Source: Notospermus geniculatus (lineage: Eukaryota > Nemertea > Pilidiophora > Heteronemertea > Lineidae). From it: a stretch of 64,000 nucleotides of DNA. The DNA lies in NCBI GenBank assembly GCA_002633025.1, contig NMRB01000269.1, forward strand, positions 283,342 through 347,341, written 5' to 3'. A program made the position numbers and the translations under genes. Of this stretch, positions 23,111 through 34,500 are shown in pieces; within the stretch, counting starts at the first letter, position 1; each line of letters begins with the position of its first letter. The notes under the pieces are model-generated. The model saw nothing but the letters and a program-made list of their open reading frames with translations, was not told the origin of the DNA and did not search any database.

Positions 23111-24180
23111 TTAAGGCAAAACGACTGTAGGGATTGCTTTCATTAGCTCACCTGTGGTGAGCTCTTACGGTGTACCATTTTCTGTCATTGATCTCCACAC
23201 ACGTTCTTCAAGTGAAGGTCTTCTCTATAACCATACAATTACCAACAACCAAAATCAAAATTGCCACACTGCCAGTACAACAACCATATTTCAGAGGTCC
23301 AGCTGGACCAAAAATAAGTGCAGCCAAAACAGGATCTCGATCAACTGCTGATGGAGTACAACACTCCAAATGACAGATATTCTTGGTCAAAAATAGGAAA
23401 AATAGTAGCCTGGCAGTGGCTGTATAAAAGGAGCCAACAGAATTTTATTTTACTCATTGGTGAAATTGGAGCCCTATATTTTGGCAAGGAACCTTTGTGT
23501 TACTAAAAACCACTCCCTGTGCTCATTCGCCCTTAAATGACATTTTCCCCAAAATTCTCCTGCCCATTTCATTATCACCTGCCCTCAATAACAAGTTTTC
23601 ACCTGAGCCACGAGGACCGTTATGGCGCCACAGCGGGGGTATAATTAGTGATTGCTCGCAATCACTGTATGTCTAGTTTGTCATGATAATCGGCTCTGCT
23701 GTTAGAATGTTGACATAGATGATCAAATATTGAGCAAGCAGTTGTCGCTGTGTAACAGGGTCTTTGTCAATATCCGTAATCATGGTATTAAGGGCAATTA
23801 ACGCTCATTTATTTCTGCTATATGAACAAATAATGTGTAATTATCAAAACATCATGATCTAATGTTAGAGATAGGGTAGCCAGCTTGTTCAGTGTCTCCG
23901 ATGTTTTGAATTCTACCTCATCAAACTCTTGAGAAATTTCTGTGCTGATGGTGATATACAGGAAGTCCTCGCCAGTACGGTCTTCAGGACAATATTATTG
24001 AGGCCCCCTTCTTGCACTGTGTGTATGATTGACTGTAAACGCATACCCAGTTCAAGATAAAAAGGTATGATTGACTGTAAACGCATACCCAGTTCAAGAT
24101 AAAAAGTTAAAGTTCAGGGGCCGGTTGCACAAAAGTTGAAAAGATAAAAGTCTGTTAATTTAACTTTTTCTGTTAAAATT

Positions 24181-25066
24181 ACAGGGACATTTAGTTTTTA
24201 TTTTATATTTTTATTTTTTTCTACTTTTCTCCACGGAAATAATGTTTTCTCCGCGGAAAATAATGTTTTCTCCGCGGAAATAAACTTTTCTCCGCGGAAA
24301 TAACTTTATTCCATGGAGAAAACTTTTCTCTGCGGAATTAAACTTTTCTCCACGAAAATAATGTTTTCTCCGCGGAAATAATGTTTTCTCCACGGAAATA
24401 ATGTTTTCTCCGCGGAAATAACGTTTTCTCCGTGGAAATTAACTTTTCTCCGTGGAAATAACTTTATTCCGCAGAGAAAACTTTTCTCCGCGGAAAAAAA
24501 CATTATTTCCGCGGAGAAAACATGTTTTCTCCGCGGAAATAATGTTTTTTCTGCGGAAATAATGTTCTCTCCGCGGAAATAATGTTTTCTCCGCAGAAAT
24601 AACTTTATTCCGCGGAGAAAAGTTTTCTCCGCGGAAGTAATGTTTTCTCCGCGGAAGTAATCCCGGAGAAAACATTATTTCCGCGGAGAAAACATTATTT
24701 CCGCGGAGAAAACTTTTCTCCGTGCAATAAACTTATTTCCGCGGAGAAAAGTTTATTTCAGCGGAATAAAGTTATTTCCGCGGAGAAAACATTATTTCCG
24801 CGGAGAAAACATTATTTCCGCGGAGAAAACATTATTTCCGCGGAGAAAAGTTTAATTCCGTGAGAAAAGTTTTCTCTGTGGAATAAAGTTATTTCCGCTG
24901 AGAAACGTTTATTTCCGCGGAGAAAAGTTTTCTCCGCGGAGTAAAGTTATTTCCGTGGAGAAAAGTTTATTTCCGCGGAGAAAACATTATTTCCGCGGAG
25001 AAAACATTATTTCCGCAGAGAAAAGGAAAAAAAATAAAAGTATAAAATAAAACTAAATGTCCCTTA
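24181..25066. mobile_element. Foldback array of CCGCGG palindromic units
   Basis: The left end GGGACATTTAGTTTTTATTT pairs with the right end ATAAAACTAAATGTCCC. Between them are roughly 40 units of 18-20 bases built around TTTTCTCCGCGGAAATAA. Units on the left read mostly TTTTCTCCGCGGAAAT; on the right mostly ATTTCCGCGGAGAAAA, with the switch near 24480-24670. Each unit is itself near-palindromic, so the whole could fold as one large hairpin or as many small ones. Minus-strand frames here are artefacts of the array. Confidence 0.85.
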
Positions 25067-25205
25067 TGGGCCGCCGTACATTATAGTGTCTTGACATGTT
25101 GGTCAATAGTTTAGCACACCTGTGCTTTATTACTAGTCTTGTATCTGCACTTATCTGAATAAAACAGCAATAAAAGATAACATTTTACAGTTTAAGTGTG
25201 TGTTC

Positions 25206-26275
25206 TTAAAAAATGCCATCCATTCGCGAGTTGTTCGCGTGCGCTCATGCGCGACGAATGAAAAATTGTAAATTGTCTTTACCTCTTCCACTAAAAAATG
25301 TCATCCGTTCGCGAGTTGTTCGCGTGCGCTCATGCGCGACGAATGAAAAATTGTAAATTGTCTTTACCTCTTCCACTAAAAAATGTCATCCGTTCGCGAG
25401 TTGTTCGCGTGCGCTCATGCGCGACGAATGAAAAATTGTAAATTGTCTTTACCTCTTCCACTAAAAAATGTCATCCGTTCGCGAGTTGTTCGCGTGCGCT
25501 CATGCGCGACGAATGAAAAATTGTAAATTGTCTTTACCTCTTCCACTAAAAAATGTCATCCGTTCGCGAGTTGTTCGCGTGCGCTCATGCGCGACGAATG
25601 AAAAATTGTAAATTGTCTTTACCTCTTCCACTAAAAAATGTCATCCGTTCGCGAGTTGTTCGCGTGCGCTCATGCGCGACGAATGAAAAATTGTAAATTT
25701 GTCTTTACCACTTCCACTAAAAAATGTCATCCGTTCGCGAGTTGTTCGCGTGCGCTCATGCGCGACGAATGAAAAATTGTAAATTTGTCTTTACCTCTTC
25801 CACTAAAAAATGTCATCCGTTCGCGAGTGGTTCGCGTGCGCTCATGCGCGACGAATGAAAAATTGTAAATTTGTCTTTACCTCTTCCATTAAAAAATGTC
25901 ATCCGTTTGCGAGTTGTTCGCGTGCGCTCATGCGTGACGAATGAAAAATTGTAAATTTGTCTTTACCTCTTCCATTAAAAAATGTCATCCGTTTGCGAGT
26001 TATTCGCGTGCGCTCATGCACGACGAATGGGAAATTAAATTTTGAATTTTTCATTCGTCGTGCATGAGCGCACGCGAATAACTCGCGAACAGATGACATT
26101 TTTAGTAGGAGGGGAAAAAGACCACCTAAGTTTGGAATTTTTCATTCGTCGCGCATGAGCGCACGCGAATAACTCGCGAATAGATGAAATTTTTTAGTAG
26201 AAGACAATGCTTTAATTTGCAAATTTTTCATTCATCGTGCATGACCGCACACGAATAACTTGCGAACACATACCA
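25206..26275. repeat. 85-base satellite with inverted terminal units
   Basis: About ten direct units, each with GTCATCCGTTCGCGAGTTGT and GCGCTCATGCGCGACGAATG, start near 25216, 25301, 25386, 25471, 25556 and onward; later units are 86 bases. Early copies are nearly identical. From about 26045 the orientation reverses for two to three diverged copies (CATTCGTCGTGCATGAGCGC, AACTCGCGAACAGATGACAT). Confidence 0.93.
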
Positions 26276-26364
26276 ACTTCTTTTAAGGAATAACTAGAAG
26301 ACACGATATGAATTCATGGCATTTATTCCGTTAATATTCCATTTCCACAATCTCTATGAATATA

Positions 26365-26594
26365 CTTGTAAAGCAAGATAATTTCGCGGCTGGAAATTTT
26401 TGCGGATCAGGAATTATAGACATATTTGCGGCAGGATATTTTCGCGACTCTCTGCCATTTTTTCAGTCTTTTTTTTCGCGAACCATATTTATCACTTGCG
26501 TGTATTTATATTAGCGACAGGAAATTTTCGCGACTCATACACTCTCGCAAAATTCGCGAAAATTTCCTGCACGCGAAATTTTCCTGCTTTACAG
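26365..26594. mobile_element. TA-flanked MITE, CTGTAAAGCAGG family, inverted copy
   Basis: This copy starts CTTGTAAAGCAAGATAATTT and ends AAATTTTCCTGCTTTACAG with flanking TA. It is the reverse orientation of the copy at 12071-12298 with the same internal TTCGCGA-type words. Confidence 0.85.
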
Positions 26595-26957
26595 TAATTC
26601 CACTTGCATCACTGTCAAATAGTGTCAATTTGGCATTCAAGCCAATACAAGCTTAGTAGATTTCAACTTTGCCATTCAAGCCAATACAAGCTTAGTAGAT
26701 TTCAACTTCCAAGTTGACATAGGAAATGAGTGGTATGAATGAAGTTTAGTAAATGCTTTTACTCCAGATTTGTATAGCATTTTTACAGCAGAAGTGAAGT
26801 AAAAGCTTTTACTAGTGTTCACTCACACTACTGATGGCCTTCTATCTAAGGTACCGGTATAAAAAATTTACAAACCATATGGACGTAATATAACAGTTAA
26901 GCAAATACAAAGAATCGGACGGAATCAATTAAAAGCATGGTCATGATGAAGAACGGA

Positions 26958-27097
26958 GTAAATATAGTCTAAGAATCCATCCACACGATTTTCTTGCCGC
27001 AGACACTCGAAAGCATTGTTTGTTTCCGCTGTGTTGGTCGTGGGCAAAGGATGCGACATCGTGTGGCACGAAAATCGCGTGAATGGATTCTTAGCCT
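26958..27097. mobile_element. Foldback element, AAGAATCCATCCACACG ends
   Basis: Left AAGAATCCATCCACACGATT pairs with right AATCGCGTGAATGGATTCTT. The interior is also partly complementary (CGAAAGCATTGTTTG / and GACATCGTGTGG). The overlapping 87-codon minus frame is not considered a gene. Confidence 0.7.
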
Positions 27098-27212
27098 TAC
27101 ATGTGTGAAAACCTATTCCTCTATTGAAGAATAATGTGTGGTTTTCCTGGCAAGTTTGGTTCAAGAGGATTAAATGAATATACAACACTAATTGGCTAGG
27201 ATTACTAGAATA

Positions 27213-27411
27213 CTGTAAACCGTGTAATTTTTGCGTGTTTTATTTTCGCGATTTTCACACTCGAGGGTCAGAACGCAAATATAAATTGCGCAAAAATCAT
27301 TGCTTCTTAAAACTTTTTGAAGCTGAAGGGTTCCAATCGTGAAAAATTCTTCTTCACAAATTCATAGACCCCAAAAATCGCAAACATTAAGTGCCGTGAA
27401 AAAGTTTACAG
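27213..27411. mobile_element. TA-flanked MITE, CTGTAAACCGTG type
   Basis: Terminal CTGTAAACCGTGTAATTTTT and GTGAAAAAGTTTACAG are inverted and flanked by TA. The outer CTGTAAA matches the ends of the family at 12071 and 26365 but the interior differs. Confidence 0.7.
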
Positions 27412-27708
27412 TATCTGTGGATGTGTCCAAGGACATCCACTAAACATATGCATAGTTTTGTTCTCAATGCCATCTTTAGCCTAAAAGGCACAAACTAATC
27501 TGGACAGGATTTAATGTTGGACGGTGGAGAACAAACATCAGCATGATCGATCACACAGTTGTGACCCGATCTGGGAAAACCAGGCCCACGTCTCCCACAA
27601 GGAAATGGTTAATGGTTACAGCAATGGTTACCCCACAAAGGCTGAAATCAATTCAGCTGTTAGAGTAACAAAGAGAGGCTATTCTTCAGCAACGAGTTGA
27701 TGACCTAA

Positions 27709-27951
27709 AGGGCGGCGCAAATGTGCGACTAAAATGGGGGCGACTACCAATGCGACTACTATGTCGCATGCGACAATTACCTTAGAGGTCGATCAGTGAT
27801 GTCATCCACGACATCACTGATCTTCCAAGGAAGCATTTGTTGCAAACGAGTCAACAAAAACTAAAAATATGTTCAGTCGCTGCTGTGGTCGCAAGGCCGG
27901 TCGCCTAGAAAATCGCTCGAAAAATCGCAAGTGTGCGCCACCCTTAACAGG
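27709..27951. mobile_element. Foldback element, AAGGGCGGCGCA ends
   Basis: AAGGGCGGCGCAAATGTGCG at the left pairs with CGCAAGTGTGCGCCACCCTT at the right. GATCAGTGATGTCATCCACGA with CATCACTGATC forms an internal hairpin. Confidence 0.75.
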
Positions 27952-28276
27952 GTAGTCAAGGACCTTGTCACTGCCTGGGGACTTGGGCCTGGTTTTCACA
28001 AACTGGGTCAGTTACAAACATGGTAGTAATGGCACAACAGAACATCTCGGCCATGTGGCCAAGCTAAGAATCGAATTGGACCGAAACTTGGTGTCATAGG
28101 TCATCTGTACCAAGTTTCAGATCAATAGCCCCAGCGGTTACGAAAAGTGCCCTGCTAACAGACTATGACGAACACAGGCATCACGTCATGACTATAGCTC
28201 ACAGGTGAACTAAAAACCAACACAATAATCCCGATAAAATATGCAGGAGGTTTAACAAGATACTGGTAGCACCTCC

Positions 28277-28433
28277 GTCATGATCATATCAAAAGTACCA
28301 CTGTCAGGACTTTGATTCAAAGATATCAACAGCCTGCTGTGTGGTCAGCAATGCTGACCATCACCAACAGAAGAAGCTGGACCCCAGCAATGCCAACCTC
28401 TGTGACCTCACAACTGCGATTTTGGAAAATTTG
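28277..28433. repeat. Interspersed repeat matching oxytocin-gene intron
   Basis: The segment with ATCAACAGCCTGCT, TGTGGTCAGCAATGC, CCATCACCAACAG and AACTGCGATTTTGG matches, in the same order and strand, the right half of the foldback at 47122-47451. This copy appears to be a fragment; its left arm is missing. Confidence 0.8.
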
Positions 28434-28542
28434 ACTAGGACAGCCAGTCAAGAGACAGAATGGGAACACACCTATTACACTATCACATGTACAACATTAA
28501 CATTCAATTCACAACCACTTTCTAAAAGTTCAGGTCACACAA

Positions 28543-31500
28543 TCAAACGAGGTCGCCATCATCTTTCTTGACCTTGATCTTAGCTCCCATATCGCACACT
28601 CCAGCGAACTGCAAGACATTCCCATCCTCGAGAATCGCCGTTTTCCCCGATCCGTGATCCGTGAGATACGTCTCAAGATTCTTCAAGACACCCTTTGGAT
28701 TCTTCTTCACAAACGTTTCAACATCTGAAAAGAAGGAAGATGGACACTTGATCCCTGATCTGTGAATTGTGGCAGGAACTGAGCCAGTCTCCACCAAGAG
28801 GAAACCTATTTATAAAGGTGTTCCTTAAAGATAATGTATCACGGGTATTTTCGCGGGCCACGAAATTCATTGTTTATTTACATTTTGTTTGTTTATGTCC
28901 AAGCTTTCTTTGTGTTATGAGTAATTTGTTGGTGGCATGCCCCTCTAGAAATTCTGTTGATTCCAAAAGTATTCATTGTGATGGGTTGGCATGTCCCAAA
29001 AGTCCCAAATAACATAATGTAAACATCCATGTTTACAAACATTAAATGTAAACAATGAAGTCGTGATATATTATCTTTAATATGAAAGTTTTCTCGTGCG
29101 AGTTGATTCTCAATCGCCAATAGACAAATCCCAAATTGAGGTAAACGAGAAAGATCTGCACGCTTCCGCCGAAATCGCAAAAACAACCTCGGTCTGAAAC
29201 TGAATGACGTGACCCAGAGAACCCCACGACAGTGACTTCGACGACGTTGCGTCAAAGTCGACCATTGCTGAATCATGGATTGGGTCACGTCAGGTGGTTT
29301 CAAATCGAGGTTGCGGTTGTGATTTCAGCAGAAGTGCGCAGGTCTGCAAATTCGAGAATCGTCTATTTAAATGTTGGTTTCCGAAGGACTTCTACCAAGA
29401 TCAATAACCCTATCCTCCCATAGCAGGGCTTGATTAGTCTCGCTCCTCTTCATACACTCACACACAAAGTGTGACAAGGAGCGAGGTAAAAACCCCTGCA
29501 GTGGGAGGATGAATGACACTGGCTGCCTGCAGTTTTTACAGAGGAGATGCCAACAGAAAGCCAACTTGTTTGAGAGAACCCACACATAGTGCGGTGTCTG
29601 ATGAGGTTATTCACTCACCTTTTATAACATATCCCGAATCCCTGATCGTCTTGTGTTGCGACTTCCAAATCTGATACAAGTGTAAGAAGCAGCCGGCGTA
29701 GATATCGTTAAAGACACTCATCACAGTTTGACGTTTATTGCACTCCCTGCAAAGAATGGACAGGCATCATGAGTCGGAGGTATCGAGGTGGAATCCCACC
29801 AGCATCTGGCTGTCAGAGCTGCAGCGAGACCTTGGGCTTAGAACCCCATCTTATATCACTCTCAGCTTGGGAATGACTGAGTTACCAGTATCAACTGAGA
29901 GTAGACAAGCAGCCAGAGATGTTTCCATTCAAACGTAGGCTAGTATCCTGAACAGATGAGCAAGTGCTTTCACAGCACAAATGTATCAGAATGGCTGTGG
30001 TATAAATGTATTGGACACTGCTGTACAAATCTTAAACAAATGGACACGGCAGTACAAATGTATAGCGGTTCTTAACTGACGTCACATGACTGCAAAGAAT
30101 CAGCCATGCTGGCCATCAAATGGCCGATGATAACATCAAAACTGTCACGTCATGACATTTGATGTCAGGATCTGTGTGTTGATGCTGTGTTGCTTGACAT
30201 TTTGACGGCCAATTTGGCAAGGAAAGGAAATGTGACGTCATGTGAAGAACCTCTATTGGGTATTGCTGGGATGTAAATGGACTGACATAAAATAATCAAA
30301 AGAGTCTTACTTGTTTAATGAATCATCCCTGAGACACTGCAGAGCAATGCTGGTCATATTAATGCTTGTCACACAGAAAGGGAAATTCTGCGTCTCGTGG
30401 AGTGACAGTTTGTAGATGTCTCTCGCTAACGGCGATGTCTTTTCATTTGTCACCAAGTAGAGAACATTCAGTAGGCCTAGCAGGCCTGCTGCTCTCAGAT
30501 CAGTGGAGGGGTCGGTACCTGCAAAGGAAAATGTAGCACATTCAGTTCATGGCAATTATAAAGGTTGCTCGTTGGAAACTCTAATGTAGAGCGGCACCAT
30601 TACACCACTAGAGCCTTTCTAATCTTCCTTTGGCTATTTTCCTGAAATATTCCGTAGTCAACAGATGAACGCGTTGAGTGCTATCACCAGAAAGATGAAC
30701 GCGTTGAGTGCTATCACCAGAATGACAACTATTCTTCACACACCTTGGAATCCCACAAGTTCCCAATGATCTCCATATCGCTGGCAATCAAACTTGGATC
30801 CCGTCAACTTCTTGTATATCGTCTGCAGAATTTGAAAATGCTGCTCTTCTCGGTTGTCGAATGCACATGCAGCAATGAGGAATACCTTCTCTCTCTCTGA
30901 TAGTAGATTCTTCTGTAACTTTGGTGGTCCGAACATCATGTGTTTGAATGAACCCCAAGCACCACGGTGAACAGACGGACGGATGAGAGGCTGGAAGGAG
31001 AAGTTGATGAAGATCAGATTGTGAAGATGCTGTAAGCTGTATCTGACAACCGGGAAATATTTCCAATCTTCAGGAAGTAGAAGGTAGGAGATATTTAGCG
31101 AATACGCCTTTGCCGCATACTTTGTTTTTGTCTGCCTCACAACAGGTCACCTTGTAGGTTTGACAATCTCACTTAGGAATCCAGAAACAGGCTTTCTTGT
31201 AAATTAACAAACAATCACACTTGGGAATGCAAAAAGAGGGGAGGGGTATGTGTGATCTGGGCTGGGAAAACCAGGCACAAGTCTCCAGTCAGTGACAAGT
31301 GAATTCCCTTGACTACCCAATAGGTAATGAACCCATTGCTGAAGGAAAGTCTCTTTTCTATAGTGAGAGCTCAAATCACTGCTTCTGTCTGTACCATTTC
31401 CCCCAGGGGAATTGCAATTGGTTTCCTGAAATCAGGCCTACCTTGTATCTTGACATATCAGTATTGTTGAGGTAATCAAAGGCTTCCTCATATGTGATGG

Positions 31501-34500
31501 ACGGTGTTGTTTTAACATTGGCAGCAGTGATCCCTGAAATAACAAGGGGGGGGGGGGTAAATATAGTTTTCTGTGTTGAGGGGTGCCCAGTGTGATGACT
31601 TGGCAGTGTCATTGTTCCAGGTCCAACACACTGTTCAATGACCTCAACTTCAGATGGACTAACACTGTTCTTTGTTTAAATTGTGCGTGGCGTCAGGTCA
31701 AGTGGACACCAACTGCCACTGGGTATAAAAATTATGCCTCCGAAATCTCTTGCTTGCGATTCCGCACCACCCCTTGCGAGGCAGTGTGCCAGTACAGCAA
31801 AGGCCCTTTTTAATCAGATAATGGTCTCAGCTGCTCATGTAGGAAACATGGCACCATCATTTCCATGGTGTGGTGGCAAATATATTTGTACACAACTCAC
31901 ACTCATATCAGCAAATTTATCAAAATTTCTACACCCAATGTCTTCATATACCTCTAAGAAAGATTCTTATGAAGCAACTTCACAAAATAATTGACTGGTT
32001 TAATTTATAACTCAACTTTTTTCAACTGCTCTCAATTTGACTAATGTGCTGACATCTTGTGGACAAATGACATACTACTGACAAGTTCCCCAAAATAGTT
32101 GAACGAATCAACACAGTGAGGCGCACTGGTTGCTAACTAGGTCAATTAGGATTAGAAGTCAGGGTTAGCCATCACAAACACACTTATAACAATATTAAGC
32201 CAGGTTTTATCCCTGGAGGATGTAACATGGCAGCCTCATTCCTCAAGTTGGGACACATCTTCAGCAAGCAGATAGTTGTTACTACTAGATTAGTGGTTAG
32301 CCAGACTACGTCACAGGAGCCCAGAGACACAACAAACACACTGTTTAGAACAAGCTATAGTCTAGTGTAGATGTATCCTTCAGATAGCTAAGTAGAGAGG
32401 TTGACGACAGTACCTGTAAAGTGCCAACAGCGACCTTTGCTCACACTTCATTCACAACAACAATTTTCAACATCAGCAAGGAAAATGCAGAGGCCTCAGG
32501 CGTACAGTGAGCAGGCGAAACTTACAAAAGAAGGAAGGGCAACTATAGAGGCTCTTCATTGACGTCACAATGGTCACGTGACTGCAAAGAATCCGCCATG
32601 TTGGCCATCAAATGGTCGGTGATGACATCAAAACTATCACGACACGTCATGACATTTTGACGTCACGATCTGTGTGTTGACGCTGTGTTCATGCTGTGAT
32701 GTCGCTCGACATTTCGACGGCCAATATGGCGGCATTGTGTCATCATGGAAATGCGACGTCAGATGGAGAACCTCTAAAAAGCAGTTAACAAAGGAAGCAG
32801 AGGTTAACAGGACTACATCTAATGGACGAAACATGCTTTTTACCCTCAACACTGTCATCATCACTGTCCTCAACATCCAACGCTGTGAAGAAAACAGTGC
32901 AGATGTAACAAAAGTCGGGAGAGTGCAAAATAAGCCAATTGGATTGAATTTAAAGAAGTGAACTGAAGATATATGAATGATCAATGCTAGATAACAGAAC
33001 ATGAATGCTTGATATCGAAAATCTATATGACTGTGATGGCTGAAGAAGGGATCACCTCAACTGAACTGTCATCCTCCCATAGCAGGGCTTTGGTCTCGCT
33101 CCTCTTCATACACTCACACTGATGGATGAAGAGGAGCGAGGTAAAAACCCCTGCTGTGGGAGGATGCTGAAGGTGGTCTCATCATGGGGTCGGGTGAATG
33201 GATTTGACAGTCAGTCATCTGTCCAGCGATATTTCATCTTTTATCACTCCATGTAGCAGCTCTGAATCTCGAACTCTTTCCTTCCTTCCTCTGGTAATAT
33301 GGAGCATAATGTGCTGAAGTTTCAGTTATGAAGTGAAGTTTTATAGATGCTTACCTGGGGTGATGGTCTGCACGGTGTCCCACTCAGCCTTTGCTGCCAG
33401 GAGGGCTTGTGATGTAACATTTGCTGGAAGGAAAACACTCAAATTTCACAAACTAAACAAGCTCCAGTATGCAGAGTGAAACTCAACTTGGCTGTCACAG
33501 TCAATGTCTCCAATGGAAAAGGCACAGCTTTGTTTCAGCAGTTGGCCACGATTCGACAGTCAACGACATGCTGGGTTTTTGGAGAATGACATCAAAGCAG
33601 ACAAGCCTCTGGTGACATAAGTCATACTGTCGTGTTGTGGTGAAGATATGTCATGTCATCACCCTTTCAACTTTAACTTGAGATTGTACTATGAATGTCA
33701 ATAATTAAAATTGAAGGGGAACATTATAACTACACTCACTTGTAGCATTGAGGGAATAATCCTGACTTCTTTCATTAGGATCCACCACAGAACCATTAAC
33801 GTGAACCAAAGGAGGCTGCTGAAAGAAAGACCATCTGTGTTATCAACAATTGCAGAATCTTCCATCTGAATGAACATACGGAAGACCGACTATCTATCAA
33901 CAATGCTCAGAAAGTGAAGGAAGCTACACACTCACCCCTTTAGCATCAGAATTCAGCTGTGTAATCTCTTTAGCATCAGAATTCAGCTGTGTAATCTCTT
34001 TGCCAGCAGTCATGGGTCTTGCATCTCCGTTTGCACCAACATTGAGACCAGCAGCAGGGGTGTAAGAAGGACTCTCTCCAACGATCTCCTTTCTCTCTAT
34101 CACTACACTTGTGTTTGTCTCAGTATAGAAGACACCTTTGTCTCCTTGTCCACCATTTGAATGGACTTGACTCTTTTCCTGACTGGTTATAGACTTTCCT
34201 TCAGTAACCGTTACTTTATCATAGAAAGTGCTTTTACTTTGTAACTGTCCAGAAACAGTCCCAGAGGTGTAAAATGTACTTTTTCCGCCTACAGGACTTG
34301 GGATGCTGGCAACTTTGTTCGGACTAGCGGCCGACGCAGAATTGGACGGAAAATCTCCAACGTCAAAATCATCATCGAAGTCATCTTCTTTCTGAAATAA
34401 GGAGAGAAGAATTTATTCAGGCCATTAACGACTCCACACTTGTTATATGGTGTTGATTCCATCCCATGTCTTGATACTGCCACCCATTCAACCCATCTGA

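Larger units (their letters stand above)
22507..23645. mobile_element. Element with CCCCCGC ends, TTCG run and 145-base units
   Basis: The left end is TATACCCCCGCCAACGAG, itself a local hairpin with TTGGTGGGGGTATA; the right end CAGCGGGGGTATAATT is its inverted partner. Inside are an imperfect TTCG microsatellite (22565-22648) and three full 145-base units at 22662, 22807 and 22952, with a partial one at 23097. Each unit carries TCCAATATGGCCGCC. The FVRS-rich frames here are translation of the microsatellite. No transposase was seen. Confidence 0.7.
19561..28542. other. Gene-poor, repeat-rich region
   Basis: No gene recognised between the INPP5F stop and the ELMOD3 stop. The first few hundred bases should be INPP5F 3' UTR. 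Most of the rest is the repeats listed separately. Open frames at 21633-21896, 22240-22476 and others are short and lack recognisable domains. Confidence 0.6.

Noticed and set aside
24211-24675. Overlapping minus-strand frames rich in PRRKHYFRGEN
   Set aside because: They are translations of the CCGCGG palindromic array.
25206-26275. Regularly spaced repeats that could suggest a CRISPR array
   Set aside because: The whole 85-base unit repeats, with no unique spacers, in an intron-bearing animal genome without cas genes. It is a satellite.
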